Counted from the stretch's first letter, positions 24,472-32,360 are shown. The stretch: 64,000 bases of DNA from Prochlorococcus sp. AG-363-B11 (GCA_003278425.1 QCFE01000004.1:1-64000), one strand, 5' to 3'. Notes: generated from the letters alone by a model not told the origin. A program made the numbers and translations.

Positions 24472-24789
24472 TTATATTTTTTCAATTGGTGCCATTGTTA
24501 ATCCTTTGCTAATCAGTTGCTGATGATATAGCTCTGCCTGTTCAAGCGGGCCTCTCCAAACTTCCGCCGAACCTTCCCTATCTACTTCGATGGCAAGTAG
24601 CCATGATCTTTTTTCACTCATTCCTGGGATGATTGTCACAAGACAATTTGCCACATGTTCAAACGTATTAAAATTATCATCAAGAACTATTATCCTTGCT
24701 TCTGGATATTTTCTTTTTGTTGCCTTTGGATCTAAGACTGTAGTAGTTGAAGTAGTTTCTTGATCCATAAAAATGGGGGCGATGTCCAC
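24472..24789 (-). CDS. clpS: ClpS adaptor of ClpAP/ClpCP protease
   Basis: This is the N-recognin that delivers N-degron proteins to the Clp ATPase. The core EARIIVLDDNFNTFEHVANCL and EKRSWLLAIEVDREGSAEVWRGPLEQAELYHQQL corresponds to the ClpS domain (residues about 30-100), preceded by a flexible Thr-rich tail. The family's usual MxxVHxxG segment is changed here. Cyanobacteria often have two ClpS forms. Bases 24399-24471 downstream have no clear terminator. Confidence 0.88.
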   Translation of the reverse strand: MDIAPIFMDQETTSTTTVLDPKATKRKYPEARIIVLDDNFNTFEHVANCLVTIIPGMSEKRSWLLAIEVDREGSAEVWRGPLEQAELYHQQLISKGLTMAPIEKI

Positions 24790-24847
24790 AAGGTAAATCG
24801 ACTGTCAACCGAGCTTTCAGTTTATACGTAACAGTCATCCCCAAGAC

Positions 24848-25480
24848 TTAAGGGATTACAGCAACCCAAGAGAAAGCAAGTCCTATCCCTATCCAAATTC
24901 CAGCAAATAAATTGCGACCATTCAATCCAAATTTATCAAAAACTGTTTGAGTGGATTGTGTGACAAGTAATAGTAAAAATAGTTGTGCAAGAAGAAGACC
25001 TAAAAAGTATCCAATCAGAGGTGTAGGTTCTGCTCCAACAATGGTGCTTCCAAGCAAGTAGCCATGTAGGGAAAACATCGGCAAAAGCCATTTTGAGCTC
25101 ACAAGATTCAGAACAATTAAGCCTTCTACAGCCAAAGTTAGAGAAACAAGTGCTTCCGCCCAAGGAGCTACTAAATCAGGCAAGGGCTGCAATTGTACTA
25201 ATGCACTTCCTGCAAATCCAACAGCTAAAAGTGGAAAAATCCATTTCATGGATCTCTTTAATCCAACCAGTGCAATTCCTAACATAAAAAGTAAATGATC
25301 AGGTCCAAGCAATGGATGACCGATACCACTAAGAAGAGCTTGCCATACTGAAAGATCAGTACTCTCTCCCATTCCAAAAGGATGATGAGCTAAAGCTGAG
25401 TTTGATAAGAAAGTAAGTAATAAAAATAATGGCGTTAAAACTGCAAGAGAGTACTTGCGCACCAAAGAGTGAAACGTCAT
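24848..25480 (-). CDS. HupE/UreJ family metal transporter (probably cobalt)
   Basis: After a signal peptide (ending ALAHHPFG), six membrane helices follow. The family motif HPLLGPDHLLFMLGIALVG sits in the first helix pair and LHGYLLGSTIVG later. HupE/UreJ proteins are permeases for nickel or cobalt. The cobalamin riboswitch just upstream argues for cobalt here, needed for B12 synthesis in picocyanobacteria. The two histidines after the signal cleavage site may bind the ion. Confidence 0.88.
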   Translation of the reverse strand: MTFHSLVRKYSLAVLTPLFLLLTFLSNSALAHHPFGMGESTDLSVWQALLSGIGHPLLGPDHLLFMLGIALVGLKRSMKWIFPLLAVGFAGSALVQLQPLPDLVAPWAEALVSLTLAVEGLIVLNLVSSKWLLPMFSLHGYLLGSTIVGAEPTPLIGYFLGLLLAQLFLLLLVTQSTQTVFDKFGLNGRNLFAGIWIGIGLAFSWVAVIP

Positions 25481-25499
25481 AAGTCGATCCTCGTCGAAT

Positions 25500-25625
25500 T
25501 GTAAAGAAGGCGGGCATTCTGACTGGTATCGAAGATTCTCGATACATCACAGTTGCGGGACAGCAGCGGATTCGCACCACTTTTCCCCATTACTTCCAAT
25601 AGCTGAACACCATTAGAACCTCATA
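25500..25625 (-). promoter_or_regulatory. Cobalamin riboswitch
   Basis: Read on the minus strand, the conserved core is present in order: GGGAAAAGTGGTGCGAATCC, CTGTCCCGCAACTGTGATG and CCAGTCAGAATGCCCGCC. This is the B12-box with its flanking elements. It ends about 25 bases before the HupE start, so it should repress expression when cobalamin is plentiful. Confidence 0.92.
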
Positions 25626-25626
25626 A

Positions 25627-25743
25627 ACAATTAAAACACTTTATGAGCATGCAGCTGAATGGGCTGAATACCTAGAGTTGGAAACCACTCCAGTATTTAC
25701 CGATAAAGAAGCGGTTCCAATATGCGCAAAAATCTACAGTTAA
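25627..25743 (+). pseudogene. Short open remnant, 38 codons without a start
   Basis: The frame TLYEHAAEWAEYLELETTPV continues to a stop and is protein-like, but begins after a stop codon with no ATG, GTG or TTG in a plausible place. It is probably the end of a lost small gene. A strong terminator follows at 25781, as if the transcription unit were still marked. Confidence 0.4.
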
Positions 25744-25780
25744 ACCCAAAACAAATCCATTACACCTGATGGTTAATTGC

Positions 25781-25814
25781 ATAAAAAGGACTGACAAAAG
25801 TCAGTCCTTTTTAT
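25781..25814. terminator. Intrinsic terminator
   Basis: A perfect stem AAAAAGGACTGAC / GTCAGTCCTTTTT with a four-base loop. Confidence 0.92.
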
Positions 25815-25884
25815 GTATCAACATATTTTTTAATACTGCAGAGTTTTATTGAGCTATTAGATTTATTTGAGTTATTTAAATCAT

Positions 25885-26046
25885 ATGAATTCAGCTCTTA
25901 CCAAAGCCTCAAATATCAAGTTAAACAGATTCTCCAAGATCACTCTTACGTTGACCTCCTCAACTATTTTCCTTTACGGATTGGGGCAAGCACCGATCTT
26001 CAAGAATTTCCTTGCCAGTGCTTTCTCTTGCTCAGGTGCAGGTTAA
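25885..26046 (+). CDS. 53-residue small hydrophobic peptide
   Basis: It starts MNSALTKASNIKLNRFSKIT, has a hydrophobic TIFLYGLGQAPIFKNFLA segment and ends SAFSCSGAG. It is enclosed by terminators on both sides (25781 and 26080), so it is its own transcription unit. The family is unknown; a signal-like or toxin-like peptide is possible. Confidence 0.5.
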   Translation: MNSALTKASNIKLNRFSKITLTLTSSTIFLYGLGQAPIFKNFLASAFSCSGAG

Positions 26047-26079
26047 TCAAACTTGCGATCTCAAATCAAATAATGAATT

Positions 26080-26106
26080 GGGCTGACTAAGGTCAGTCCT
26101 TTTTTG
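26080..26106 (+). terminator. Intrinsic terminator
   Basis: GGGCTGAC / GTCAGTCC with one G-U pair, followed by TTTTTT. It resembles the hairpin at 25781. Confidence 0.85.
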
Positions 26107-26181
26107 TCAGTAATTTTGAATAGTTACTAGAAAGCTTTGAGACCTGAGACATTGCTTTCGAATGTACTGACACAGCTGTGT

Positions 26182-26450
26182 TTATAGGTGCCTCAGAGAT
26201 TTTGATTCTCCTGAGTCAGTTGAGGCGACAATATTTACGAGATCAGCCATCCGACAACTATATCCCCATTCATTGTCATACCAAATATAGACTTCAAGTT
26301 GAGTTTTGTTGACCACCATGGTTGAGAGAGCATCAATGATTGAACTCCTGGAGTCATTGACATAATCAATAGAGACAAGTGGTTTTTCTTCGTAACCGAG
26401 TATTCATTTTAGTTCTCTTTCTGAAGATTCTTTGAACGCCATCCTGTCAA
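26182..26450 (-). pseudogene. Relic of a glyceraldehyde-3-phosphate dehydrogenase
   Basis: The minus-strand frame [30 protein letters not shown] ... [30 protein letters not shown] is the C-terminal quarter of GAPDH, including the family [10 protein letters not shown] Gly codon has become TGA in ELK-G-ILGYEE. Nothing of the NAD-binding or active-site half survives. The wording of the C-terminus suggests the type often linked to arsenate detoxification, but this is uncertain. Confidence 0.85.
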
Positions 26451-26551
26451 TTGTTCTAGGGCAACGTTAGCTACATTTAATTTCCATCGCGTAAAAACTT
26501 TGCCTAGTTGAAGTATAAGGGAAGCAAGAGTTTGCATAAGTCTCTTCGATT

Positions 26552-27187
26552 ATGAAAATAATCATTCAAAGAAGAAATCTCTATAAATTCAATCATCCTT
26601 ATATTTGTAAATCATATTTACTTACTACCCCTAGCTCAAATAGTGAAGCATTCACACTTGTAGAGCTAATTGTAGTAGTAGTGATCATTGGCGTACTGTC
26701 AGCTATAGCAATACCTAGCTTTTTAAATTTTGCCAACAAAGCTACAGAGCTAGAGGGATCTACAGCGGTCAATTCTTTTATAAAAGCAGGTCAAATGTGT
26801 TATTTAGATCAAGGCACTTTGCCTAAAAATGCTGGAGAATTATCTCAATGTATTCCAGTACCTGCATGCCAATGGGCTGCCCATCTCAAAGGAAAACAAA
26901 TCTGCAAAACATGGAAACCATTAGAAATGGGAAGAGATAATCCAAGCACGCCCCAATGGAATAGCCCAAGTGGTTTTTTTAATATAAGGATGAGCCAAAG
27001 TTGGCCAAGATTACACATTAGATCTATTCCCTATTTCAGTAACGCATCTGGGGCGTCGGCATGTTTTAACGCGGAAACTGGATCTACCTCTATAGGTTTA
27101 TTTCAAACAAACCCGTCTTATTACACTTCCGGCAAACGTCATGTAGGCATAGGAACTAATAATGATGTCCCAGAGCTTCAATGTTAA
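26552..27187 (+). CDS. Type IV pilin-like protein
   Basis: After an unusually long basic leader (32 residues) comes AFTLVELIVVVVIIGVLSAIAIPSFLNF, the class III signal and N-terminal helix of type IV pilins with Glu5 present. The residue before the cut is Ala rather than Gly. The head domain has paired cysteines (QMCYLDQG, SQCIPVPACQW, QICKTW, ACFNAE, ELQC). The protein is probably a minor pilin or pseudopilin of the type IV or competence machinery. Related heads or relics lie at 6440 and 37746. The next gene overlaps or abuts its stop. Confidence 0.85.
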   Translation: MKIIIQRRNLYKFNHPYICKSYLLTTPSSNSEAFTLVELIVVVVIIGVLSAIAIPSFLNFANKATELEGSTAVNSFIKAGQMCYLDQGTLPKNAGELSQCIPVPACQWAAHLKGKQICKTWKPLEMGRDNPSTPQWNSPSGFFNIRMSQSWPRLHIRSIPYFSNASGASACFNAETGSTSIGLFQTNPSYYTSGKRHVGIGTNNDVPELQC

Positions 27188-27195
27188 AGAGGTCA

Positions 27196-27435
27196 ATGAA
27201 ACGCTTACTACTTCCTTTAATCGCTGCTTTAGCGATACCAACAACTGCTAATGCACAAAGTTATTGGTTGATATTAACTTATGGAAAGGCTGATGTTAAT
27301 GGGGCAGGAGGTGTAGAAAAAATAGAAATGGCTAGTTCAGAAGCATGTGAAAAGGAAGGGAGAAGGTGGGAAAATAGCCCAACTCAAGGTTCGCACAGTA
27401 AATTGAGAAGATTTCATTGCGTTGTAGGTAAATAA
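27196..27435 (+). CDS. Small secreted protein, 79 residues
   Basis: From the ATG at 27196 (MKRLLLPLIAALAIPTTANA-QS) the protein has a clean signal peptide and a 60-residue mature part with two cysteines (SEACEKEG, FHCVVG) and Trp/Tyr residues. An ATG at 27181 would add five residues and overlap the pilin stop. It is coupled with the pilin-like gene, so it may be an accessory exported factor. The family is unknown. Confidence 0.65.
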   Translation: MKRLLLPLIAALAIPTTANAQSYWLILTYGKADVNGAGGVEKIEMASSEACEKEGRRWENSPTQGSHSKLRRFHCVVGK

Positions 27436-27517
27436 AAAACAATAGAAATTTCTGAAGCCTATTAACGTGGCAACCAGGGACACGTAGCCCCCATACATGC
27501 CCTCCAAAAAATTGCAA

Positions 27518-28429
27518 TTAAGCCGTGATCTTTTTCTTGCCACTTGAAATATAACCAACTTTCAACCTTCTGATTTTTCCATCTTCCCAAATCCAAAAAA
27601 CAGGGTCAGCTGCTTTTGCTTTCTGCAAGTCCCTTTGATGCCTCAAACTAACAGGCTGAAATTCCTTAGTTGGATCGAAATCGCTATCTCTAACTGCCTG
27701 ATTCAATACAATACTGCCTTCTGGCCCCGAAACAGATCGGTGATAAGTACCAATAGGTATCTGGAGAGCACCCATTTTTTGGTTGAGATATATCACATGA
27801 TGAGGCTCTTCCCATTCGGGGTTGAGCAAAGTAAAAGTACGATTCCCCGCTAAGACCAAATTGTGGTCAACCTGGTGATGATGCACATAATACTGCTCAA
27901 TTTCATTGTCATTTGGAGGAGACATTGTCCTTCCATGATGAATGACTACATCAGATCCATTAGAGCCCTTGACTCCTGCATCAAAGAAAGTGACTTGAGG
28001 TGTTTCCCTAAACACATTCGTGGGAACAAAGTTTAGAGAAGTCTTTTTTGTACTTTTCGATTGATTCCACTGAACGTTAATTTGTATTGAGTCATCTAGA
28101 TTTCTCAAAACAGGACAGTCCTTCGTGGCCTTTTGAAGAACCTTTAATTGACCAGACTCTAAATCACTTGGCATCTCAATTTTTAGTAATAAAGATTCAA
28201 TCTTGCGTGGACCATGAGTTGTCATCTTCTTTTCAATTTCAACTATTATCTCACCTAATTCCCAACCTTTTTCTTTTGATGTAATTCCCATCACTGTAAG
28301 GAAACAAGTGCCTACTGCTGTCGCCAATAAATCAGTAGGAGCAAAATTTTCCCCTTTTCCCGCATGATCAACAGGTGCATCAGTTCTAAGTGTTTGCCCA
28401 GAATGCACATGCTGAGCTTCTGTATGCAA
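27518..28429 (-). CDS. OsmC-type peroxidase domain fused to cupin-like domain
   Basis: Residues 1-130 match OsmC/Ohr proteins (TLRTDAPVDHAGKGENFAPTDLLATAVGTCFLTVMGI; redox Cys in GTC and the later DCPVLRNL). Residues about 140-265 look like a cupin (YYVHHHQVDHNLVLAGNRTFTLLNP, PIGTYHRSVSGPEGS). Similarity to OsmC appears to extend upstream of the TTG at 28429 (FCRYLGD-L), where only an ATT (28453) could start. The real start may thus be non-standard. It lies just behind a 54-residue gene, probably coupled to it. Confidence 0.78.
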   Translation of the reverse strand: MHTEAQHVHSGQTLRTDAPVDHAGKGENFAPTDLLATAVGTCFLTVMGITSKEKGWELGEIIVEIEKKMTTHGPRKIESLLLKIEMPSDLESGQLKVLQKATKDCPVLRNLDDSIQINVQWNQSKSTKKTSLNFVPTNVFRETPQVTFFDAGVKGSNGSDVVIHHGRTMSPPNDNEIEQYYVHHHQVDHNLVLAGNRTFTLLNPEWEEPHHVIYLNQKMGALQIPIGTYHRSVSGPEGSIVLNQAVRDSDFDPTKEFQPVSLRHQRDLQKAKAADPVFWIWEDGKIRRLKVGYISSGKKKITA

Positions 28430-28458
28430 ATCCCCTAAATAACGACAAAAAATTCTGT

Positions 28459-28623
28459 CTACACTTCGTAGAGTTTACAAGTAGATTTAGCAGGATGAAG
28501 TTTGCATTCCTCTTCCCAAAATAAATCTTGTTTTTGTTGTGGTAATTCATAAGAGAAGCCGTGAATATAATCAAGATCTCTCAATGGATTTGGAAATACT
28601 GTAAAAGGAGTTCTGAGTTTCAT
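28459..28623 (-). CDS. 54-residue conserved-looking small protein
   Basis: It starts MKLRTPFTVFPNPLRDLDYI and ends CKLYEV, with a strong ribosome binding site (AGGAGG) eight bases before the ATG. The stop lies five bases before the ATT at which the OsmC frame could begin. It is soluble, with two cysteines. No family is recognised. Confidence 0.6.
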   Translation of the reverse strand: MKLRTPFTVFPNPLRDLDYIHGFSYELPQQKQDLFWEEECKLHPAKSTCKLYEV

Positions 28624-28702
28624 AATCCTCCTGTTCAGTTAATTCATTTTTAACACATTCTTGTAAATTATATATAGGGCTTTTACGAAAGTATTTAGAC
28701 TG

Positions 28703-28770
28703 TACGGTCCTTACTAATCAAAGTGTTATTAACCGTATTAAGTGATATTTACCGTATATATTTCTACGGT
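28703..28770 (+). promoter_or_regulatory. Cluster of four ACCGTA/TACGGT motifs
   Basis: TACGGT (28703), ACCGTA (28732), ACCGTA (28751) and TACGGT (28765) lie within 68 bases, the last two as a 6-8-6 inverted repeat. They lie 60-130 bases before the 98-residue gene and could be operator sites. The regulator is unknown. Confidence 0.5.
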
Positions 28771-28831
28771 TTACATGATTAGTGATTTCTAAAACTAGAG
28801 GCAAAATGATACTATTCCCGCACGGAACATC

Positions 28832-29128
28832 ATGTACACATCCTTATTTGACACAGTTCTCTTCGACTCATTCTTTTCTCCTATTAGGACTGTTTATGTT
28901 GTCTCTGATAGTCAACTAGAGGAGATAAAACGTAAGCAAAGCCAAGAGGAGCTCGACAATCTTGAAGCTTCACGCAAAAGACTTGAGGAGAACTATCAGT
29001 CACGTATCAAAATCATTGATGAACGTAAGCATGAACTTCACGAAGAACTCAACGCGCTAGCACCAGCAGCAGAAAAAAAAACCAAGCCTGCTGCTGAAGA
29101 AACTGAAAAGTGCGCTGTTAAGGCTTAA
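28832..29128 (+). CDS. Coiled-coil protein, 98 residues
   Basis: A hydrophobic start (MYTSLFDTVLFDSFFSPIRTV) precedes a long charged helix, LEEIKRKQSQEELDNLEASR and following, with a heptad pattern, then an Ala/Lys/Glu tail ending EKCAVKA. The design resembles small scaffold or phage-type proteins. The function is unknown. A cluster of ACCGTA motifs precedes it and a strong terminator follows. Confidence 0.7.
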   Translation: MYTSLFDTVLFDSFFSPIRTVYVVSDSQLEEIKRKQSQEELDNLEASRKRLEENYQSRIKIIDERKHELHEELNALAPAAEKKTKPAAEETEKCAVKA

Positions 29129-29170
29129 GCCTTTTAACTAGCCGAGTGATGGGGATCACTAAATAGGTAT

Positions 29171-29194
29171 AAAGGGGCCTTATCAGGCCCCTTT
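29171..29194 (+). terminator. Intrinsic terminator
   Basis: Perfect stem AAAGGGGCCT / AGGCCCCTTT with loop TATC, then a T-rich run. Confidence 0.92.
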
Positions 29195-29210
29195 ATTTTT
29201 AAAAGTTCAT

Positions 29211-29396
29211 ATGAATTTCCTCAATGACAACCAAAAAAGGAAACACGTAAAGAAATTTTTAGACATGAAGAAGGGGGACGTATTTCGATGTCCCCCTTTG
29301 AGTCCAGCTCTTATTTTAATACCAACGAGCTCGGACTCCTATCTAATTTCTAATCAACTAAAAACAACTCGCAAAGAGTATAAACACCTCTTTTGA
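29211..29396 (+). CDS. 61-residue basic protein
   Basis: It starts MNFLNDNQKRKHVKKFLDMK and contains GDVFRCPPLSPALILIP. It is mostly basic, with one Cys. A decayed copy lies at 9052-9240, which shows that the coding frame once had a paralogue. The family is unknown. Confidence 0.6.
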   Translation: MNFLNDNQKRKHVKKFLDMKKGDVFRCPPLSPALILIPTSSDSYLISNQLKTTRKEYKHLF

Positions 29397-29495
29397 TCTT
29401 TACTCGCATAAAAAATTGAGGTCAAGATAGATCAAAAGAATAAAAGGGCGATGGAATTCAATCTACAAGTTCTGATTAAAACGATCATCTCTTCA

Positions 29496-29840
29496 TCAGT
29501 TGCTACTTCCCCACTCGCAAGATAATTCACACTCAGTGAGACTTTCATTCTCAAGACGACTTAAAATTCTAGCCATATCAACTGATGAGAGACTTCCATC
29601 AGCATTCCATTTAAGAGTTGTTTTTCGCTGAACTGGAATGCATTCTTTATTTCTTGGTGAGGGAAGAAATTTAACCTTTTTATTTTCAAGACAATCTAAA
29701 TAGGATTTAGCAGCATGAAGATCTGCTGTGTAAGTACATTTATTTAAAGAACAAGCTCTAAACATTCTGCCAGTCAGACCTTGCAAGCAAACAATTGAGC
29801 CACCATGAGGAGTTGTATGAAAAGGCTTTTGAATGGTCAT
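29496..29840 (-). CDS. Hypothetical protein, 114 residues, Cys-rich
   Basis: A soluble protein with seven cysteines, including CSLNKC in the N-terminal third and CELSC near the end; a small metal site or disulphides are possible. The C-terminal part WNADGSLSSVDMARILSRLENESLTECE looks like an EF-hand-like or short helical segment but is not convincing. A 20-base palindrome lies about 66 bases upstream. I cannot name the family. Confidence 0.6.
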   Translation of the reverse strand: MTIQKPFHTTPHGGSIVCLQGLTGRMFRACSLNKCTYTADLHAAKSYLDCLENKKVKFLPSPRNKECIPVQRKTTLKWNADGSLSSVDMARILSRLENESLTECELSCEWGSSN

Positions 29841-29905
29841 TGCTCACTCTCCATTACTAGAAGGTTGGCTAGTTTTGTAGCAATGGCTACCAAATAGCAA
29901 TAGGT

Positions 29906-29925
29906 CTTAATGCTCAAGCATTAAG
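29906..29925. promoter_or_regulatory. Perfect 20-base palindrome
   Basis: CTTAATGCTCAAGCATTAAG (9-2-9) lies upstream of the minus-strand gene at 29840. It could be an operator; there is no T-run for a terminator. Confidence 0.4.
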
Positions 29926-30060
29926 CTCGTTGCCATTCACAAAGGTCTTTTTATTAAGATAATTACCCTGGGATCTATTGCTATAGCTATCAAAAACTAC
30001 TGATCAAGAAAAGATAATAACTGTCAATTGCGATCTGTTAGTTATTAGTAATCAAAACTT

Positions 30061-30221
30061 GATTGAAATAGAATAAAGAAATGAGGGTGAGAATGTTAAT
30101 CCATCCACACACCATCCACACATCGCAATATCGCTGAGATCCCATAGCATCACAAGAACCAAACTACTGGCTAATGAAAAGTTCCCTTTAGTTGATAGCA
30201 ACCGATCTCAGCGAATTAGGA
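30061..30221 (+). repeat. Repeat family A, copy 5 (long form, best arms)
   Basis: It has the long-form flank with ATCCATCCACAC duplicated. The arms TCGCTGAGATC (30131-30141) and GATCTCAGCGA (30204-30214) are an exact 11-base inverted repeat around the CTACTGGCTAATGAA core. Between 29841 and 30485 I see nothing else but the palindrome. Confidence 0.9.
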
Positions 30222-30485
30222 ATTTCTATTCAAACTTTATTCAAACCTATTTATCTTTAATCTATAAATCCAATATCCAAGTATTAAGCAGCAAATGATA
30301 TTCGGCAAAAGTAATTCAAATAAGTATGAAATATATATACCAAAAAAGGATAGTAATATATATCGAATAACAACCTGATTAGAGAACTTCATACCATGAA
30401 TAGTAAGAATTAGGATCTGCTGAAGATTGCTCCGATTTTTAAAAGAATTGCACTAGCAAATACTTAGGTTAAGTAGTAATCGTTT

Positions 30486-30545
30486 CATACCCCTTTCTAG
30501 CAGTTTTTGAAAGTTACTTCATTTTGAGCAAGAATAGTAGCAAGC
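30486..30545 (+). repeat. Repeat E
   Basis: CCCCTTTCTAGCAGTTTTTG...CATTTTGAGCAAGAATAG lies just before the two-gene unit at 30559. Confidence 0.75.
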
Positions 30546-30558
30546 AGAAGCATTGCAA

Positions 30559-30744
30559 ATGAATATTTTTCTAGCGTTGATCGTTCCTATATTAATTCTT
30601 GGATTCGTTTACATACTGATCATCGACAACAAAGGGCTTCCTCCATGGATGAAACGACTATCTGATAACAGTGGAACTATATGGACCTACGGAGTTATTG
30701 CGATCACTGTTCTATCAATTCTAAAGTACTGGAATAATAGTTAA
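30559..30744 (+). CDS. 61-residue membrane protein (intact copy)
   Basis: MNIFLALIVPILILGFVYIL is one membrane helix, followed by NKGLPPWMKRLSDNSGTIWT and a second helix VIAITVLSILKYW. A TTG six bases earlier is in frame but less likely. The stop is directly followed by the ATG of the next gene. A frameshifted duplicate lies at 12889. No family is recognised. Confidence 0.6.
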   Translation: MNIFLALIVPILILGFVYILIIDNKGLPPWMKRLSDNSGTIWTYGVIAITVLSILKYWNNS

Positions 30745-30909
30745 ATGACTCTTAGTCCTCATAGGCAACACAAAATTTATATCGCAGCAACTATGGAATA
30801 TGGTCTGGGTTCAAACGATCCAGAAGAAGTTTCCTATTACAAGCAAGTCAAGAAAGAGATGAAGGCAGATAGAGAAAAAAGAAATCTAGGAATATCGAGA
30901 AAGGATTAA
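30745..30909 (+). CDS. 54-residue protein, copy 2 of a duplicated pair
   Basis: It starts MTLSPHRQHKIYIAATMEYG and ends GISRKD. It is soluble and charged, a paralogue of 13076-13240. Its ATG touches the stop of the membrane gene, so it is translationally coupled. Function unknown. Confidence 0.6.
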   Translation: MTLSPHRQHKIYIAATMEYGLGSNDPEEVSYYKQVKKEMKADREKRNLGISRKD

Positions 30910-30914
30910 TTTTC

Positions 30915-31000
30915 TAAAAAACATTCTTTCCTTGATTTAAGAGATAATAGAAGCAAGAAAAAACCGAGATCAAATGTTTATTCAAACCCTAAAATTTCTT
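30915..31000 (+). repeat. Repeat B
   Basis: CCTTGATTTAAGAGATAATA and GAAAAAACCGAGATC lie directly after the two-gene unit, as in the copy at 13243. Confidence 0.8.
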
Positions 31001-31114
31001 AAGATCAATTTTTATGAGTGAAATTAACTTCAAAAATTTCTACTTAAATACTGTAACTAGTCTCTGGCTATTATTTAGGCAAGTATCTATCTTCAAAATA
31101 TCAATGAGTCATCA

Positions 31115-31783
31115 ATGAAAATTCAAAACACTTCAATTGCTGCTGCACTTTCGTTAATACCTCTCGGACAACCTTTAGTGAACAGCACTCTTGCTGCTGT
31201 TACGTCTACTGCTGTAATACTTTCTGTTCCTCAGAGAGTAAATGCAGAAAATGCATATTTCTATTACAAGCGTGCTAATGACAAATTCAATCGCGGAGTC
31301 TATAAAGGCGATTGTTCCGGAGCAATTGCCGATTACAACAAAGCAATAGAAATCGATCCAAAGTCTTTTTCATCTACGCCAACTACATATAACCGACGTG
31401 GAATTTGCAAGAGTTTGACTAAAGATCATTCTGGAGCGATCGCTGATTTCAGTAAGGCAATCGAAATTGATTCAAAGTTTTCAGTTGCTTATCTCAACCG
31501 AGGGAGCTCTAAGCTCGAATTAAAGGATTATCAAGGTGCAATTGCTGATTTCAACAAAGCAATAGAAATTGATCCAAAGTTTGGGATGGCATTTAAAGCT
31601 CGAGGAAGTATAAGAAAAATACAAGGAGAAATGAAAGGTGCTTGTTCTGATTGGAGAAAAGCATCATCTTTTGGTCTTGATACTGTCAAAAAAAAATCAT
31701 CTCTTGATACTGTTAAATTAATAAATAAGCATTGCGGACCGTTTAACTTAAAACTGCTGTTAAATAGATTGCAGATGAGTTAA
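31115..31783 (+). CDS. Secreted tetratricopeptide-repeat protein
   Basis: Residues 1-45 include a long signal region ending VNA-EN. It is followed by four TPR-like repeats (SGAIADYNKAIEIDPKSF, SGAIADFSKAIEIDSKF, QGAIADFNKAIEIDPKFG, then a partial KGACSDWRKASSFG). TPRs bind other proteins, so this is probably a periplasmic scaffold. A relic of a paralogue lies at 2326. The C-terminal NLKLLLNRLQMS is outside the repeats. Confidence 0.82.
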   Translation: MKIQNTSIAAALSLIPLGQPLVNSTLAAVTSTAVILSVPQRVNAENAYFYYKRANDKFNRGVYKGDCSGAIADYNKAIEIDPKSFSSTPTTYNRRGICKSLTKDHSGAIADFSKAIEIDSKFSVAYLNRGSSKLELKDYQGAIADFNKAIEIDPKFGMAFKARGSIRKIQGEMKGACSDWRKASSFGLDTVKKKSSLDTVKLINKHCGPFNLKLLLNRLQMS

Positions 31784-31819
31784 CGATACAAAATGTATTG
31801 ATGATGATGATTCATAGAA

Positions 31820-31957
31820 AGTAGAAATTGTGAACAAATAGAAAAACTGGAAAAGATTGCACTCGCAAATCAAAGCGCCCAAAAAACAGCAAAGTCTTTC
31901 TTCAACATTTCCAATCTCTTCTCAACGATGAGAAACTTCCTGATTTCTAATAATTAA
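31820..31957 (+). pseudogene. Relic of an adhesin C-terminus
   Basis: The frame EQIEKLEKIALANQSAQKTA and then NISNLFSTMRNFLISNN is the adhesin post-anchor coiled coil and tail. The anchor and passenger are gone. The usual TAATTAATTAG and 3' flank follow. Confidence 0.85.
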
Positions 31958-32165
31958 TTAGAGATCTATTAAGTCATCCTCAAGATCAGCTAGGAATAAT
32001 TTGCCCCCCATACCCCATCGATTTCTTTCTAGTTCAACCTCAGACCAAGTGTGTGTGCGTTTTGTCCTTATCTAAAGCAAAGATCATTCTTTTCTCGATT
32101 TAAGAGATAATAGAAGCAAGAAAAAACCGAGATCGAAGGTTTATTCAAACTTTGTTCAAACCATC
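31958..32165 (+). repeat. Adhesin 3' flank plus repeat B
   Basis: Same arrangement as 15045 and 16660, here continuing directly into repeat A. Confidence 0.85.
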
Positions 32166-32168
32166 AAC

Positions 32169-32360
32169 TTTCGCTGAGATCCCTTGCCATGAATAAGAGT
32201 ATTAACTACTGGCTAATGAAAAGTGAGCCAGTAGTTATACCAAGGGATCTAAGGAACTCGCTAAATTCTATTCTAGCAAAATTCTAGCAAGCTAGGACTA
32301 CGTTCTCAGCGAACCGTCTAGATTTACCCAAGCTTTCTCTTACTTATTTCTCTTTACTTT
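32169..32360 (+). repeat. Repeat family A, copy 6 (complete)
   Basis: The ends TTCGCTGAGA (32170) and TCTCAGCGAA (32304-32313) are exact inverted repeats. Inside, ATG AAT AAG... reads NYWLMKSEPVVIPRDLRN, the start of an EVE protein. The tail TTTACCCAAGCTTTCTCTTA follows. From 32361 to 32691 I see no gene, only a partial repeat E near 32570. Confidence 0.9.
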
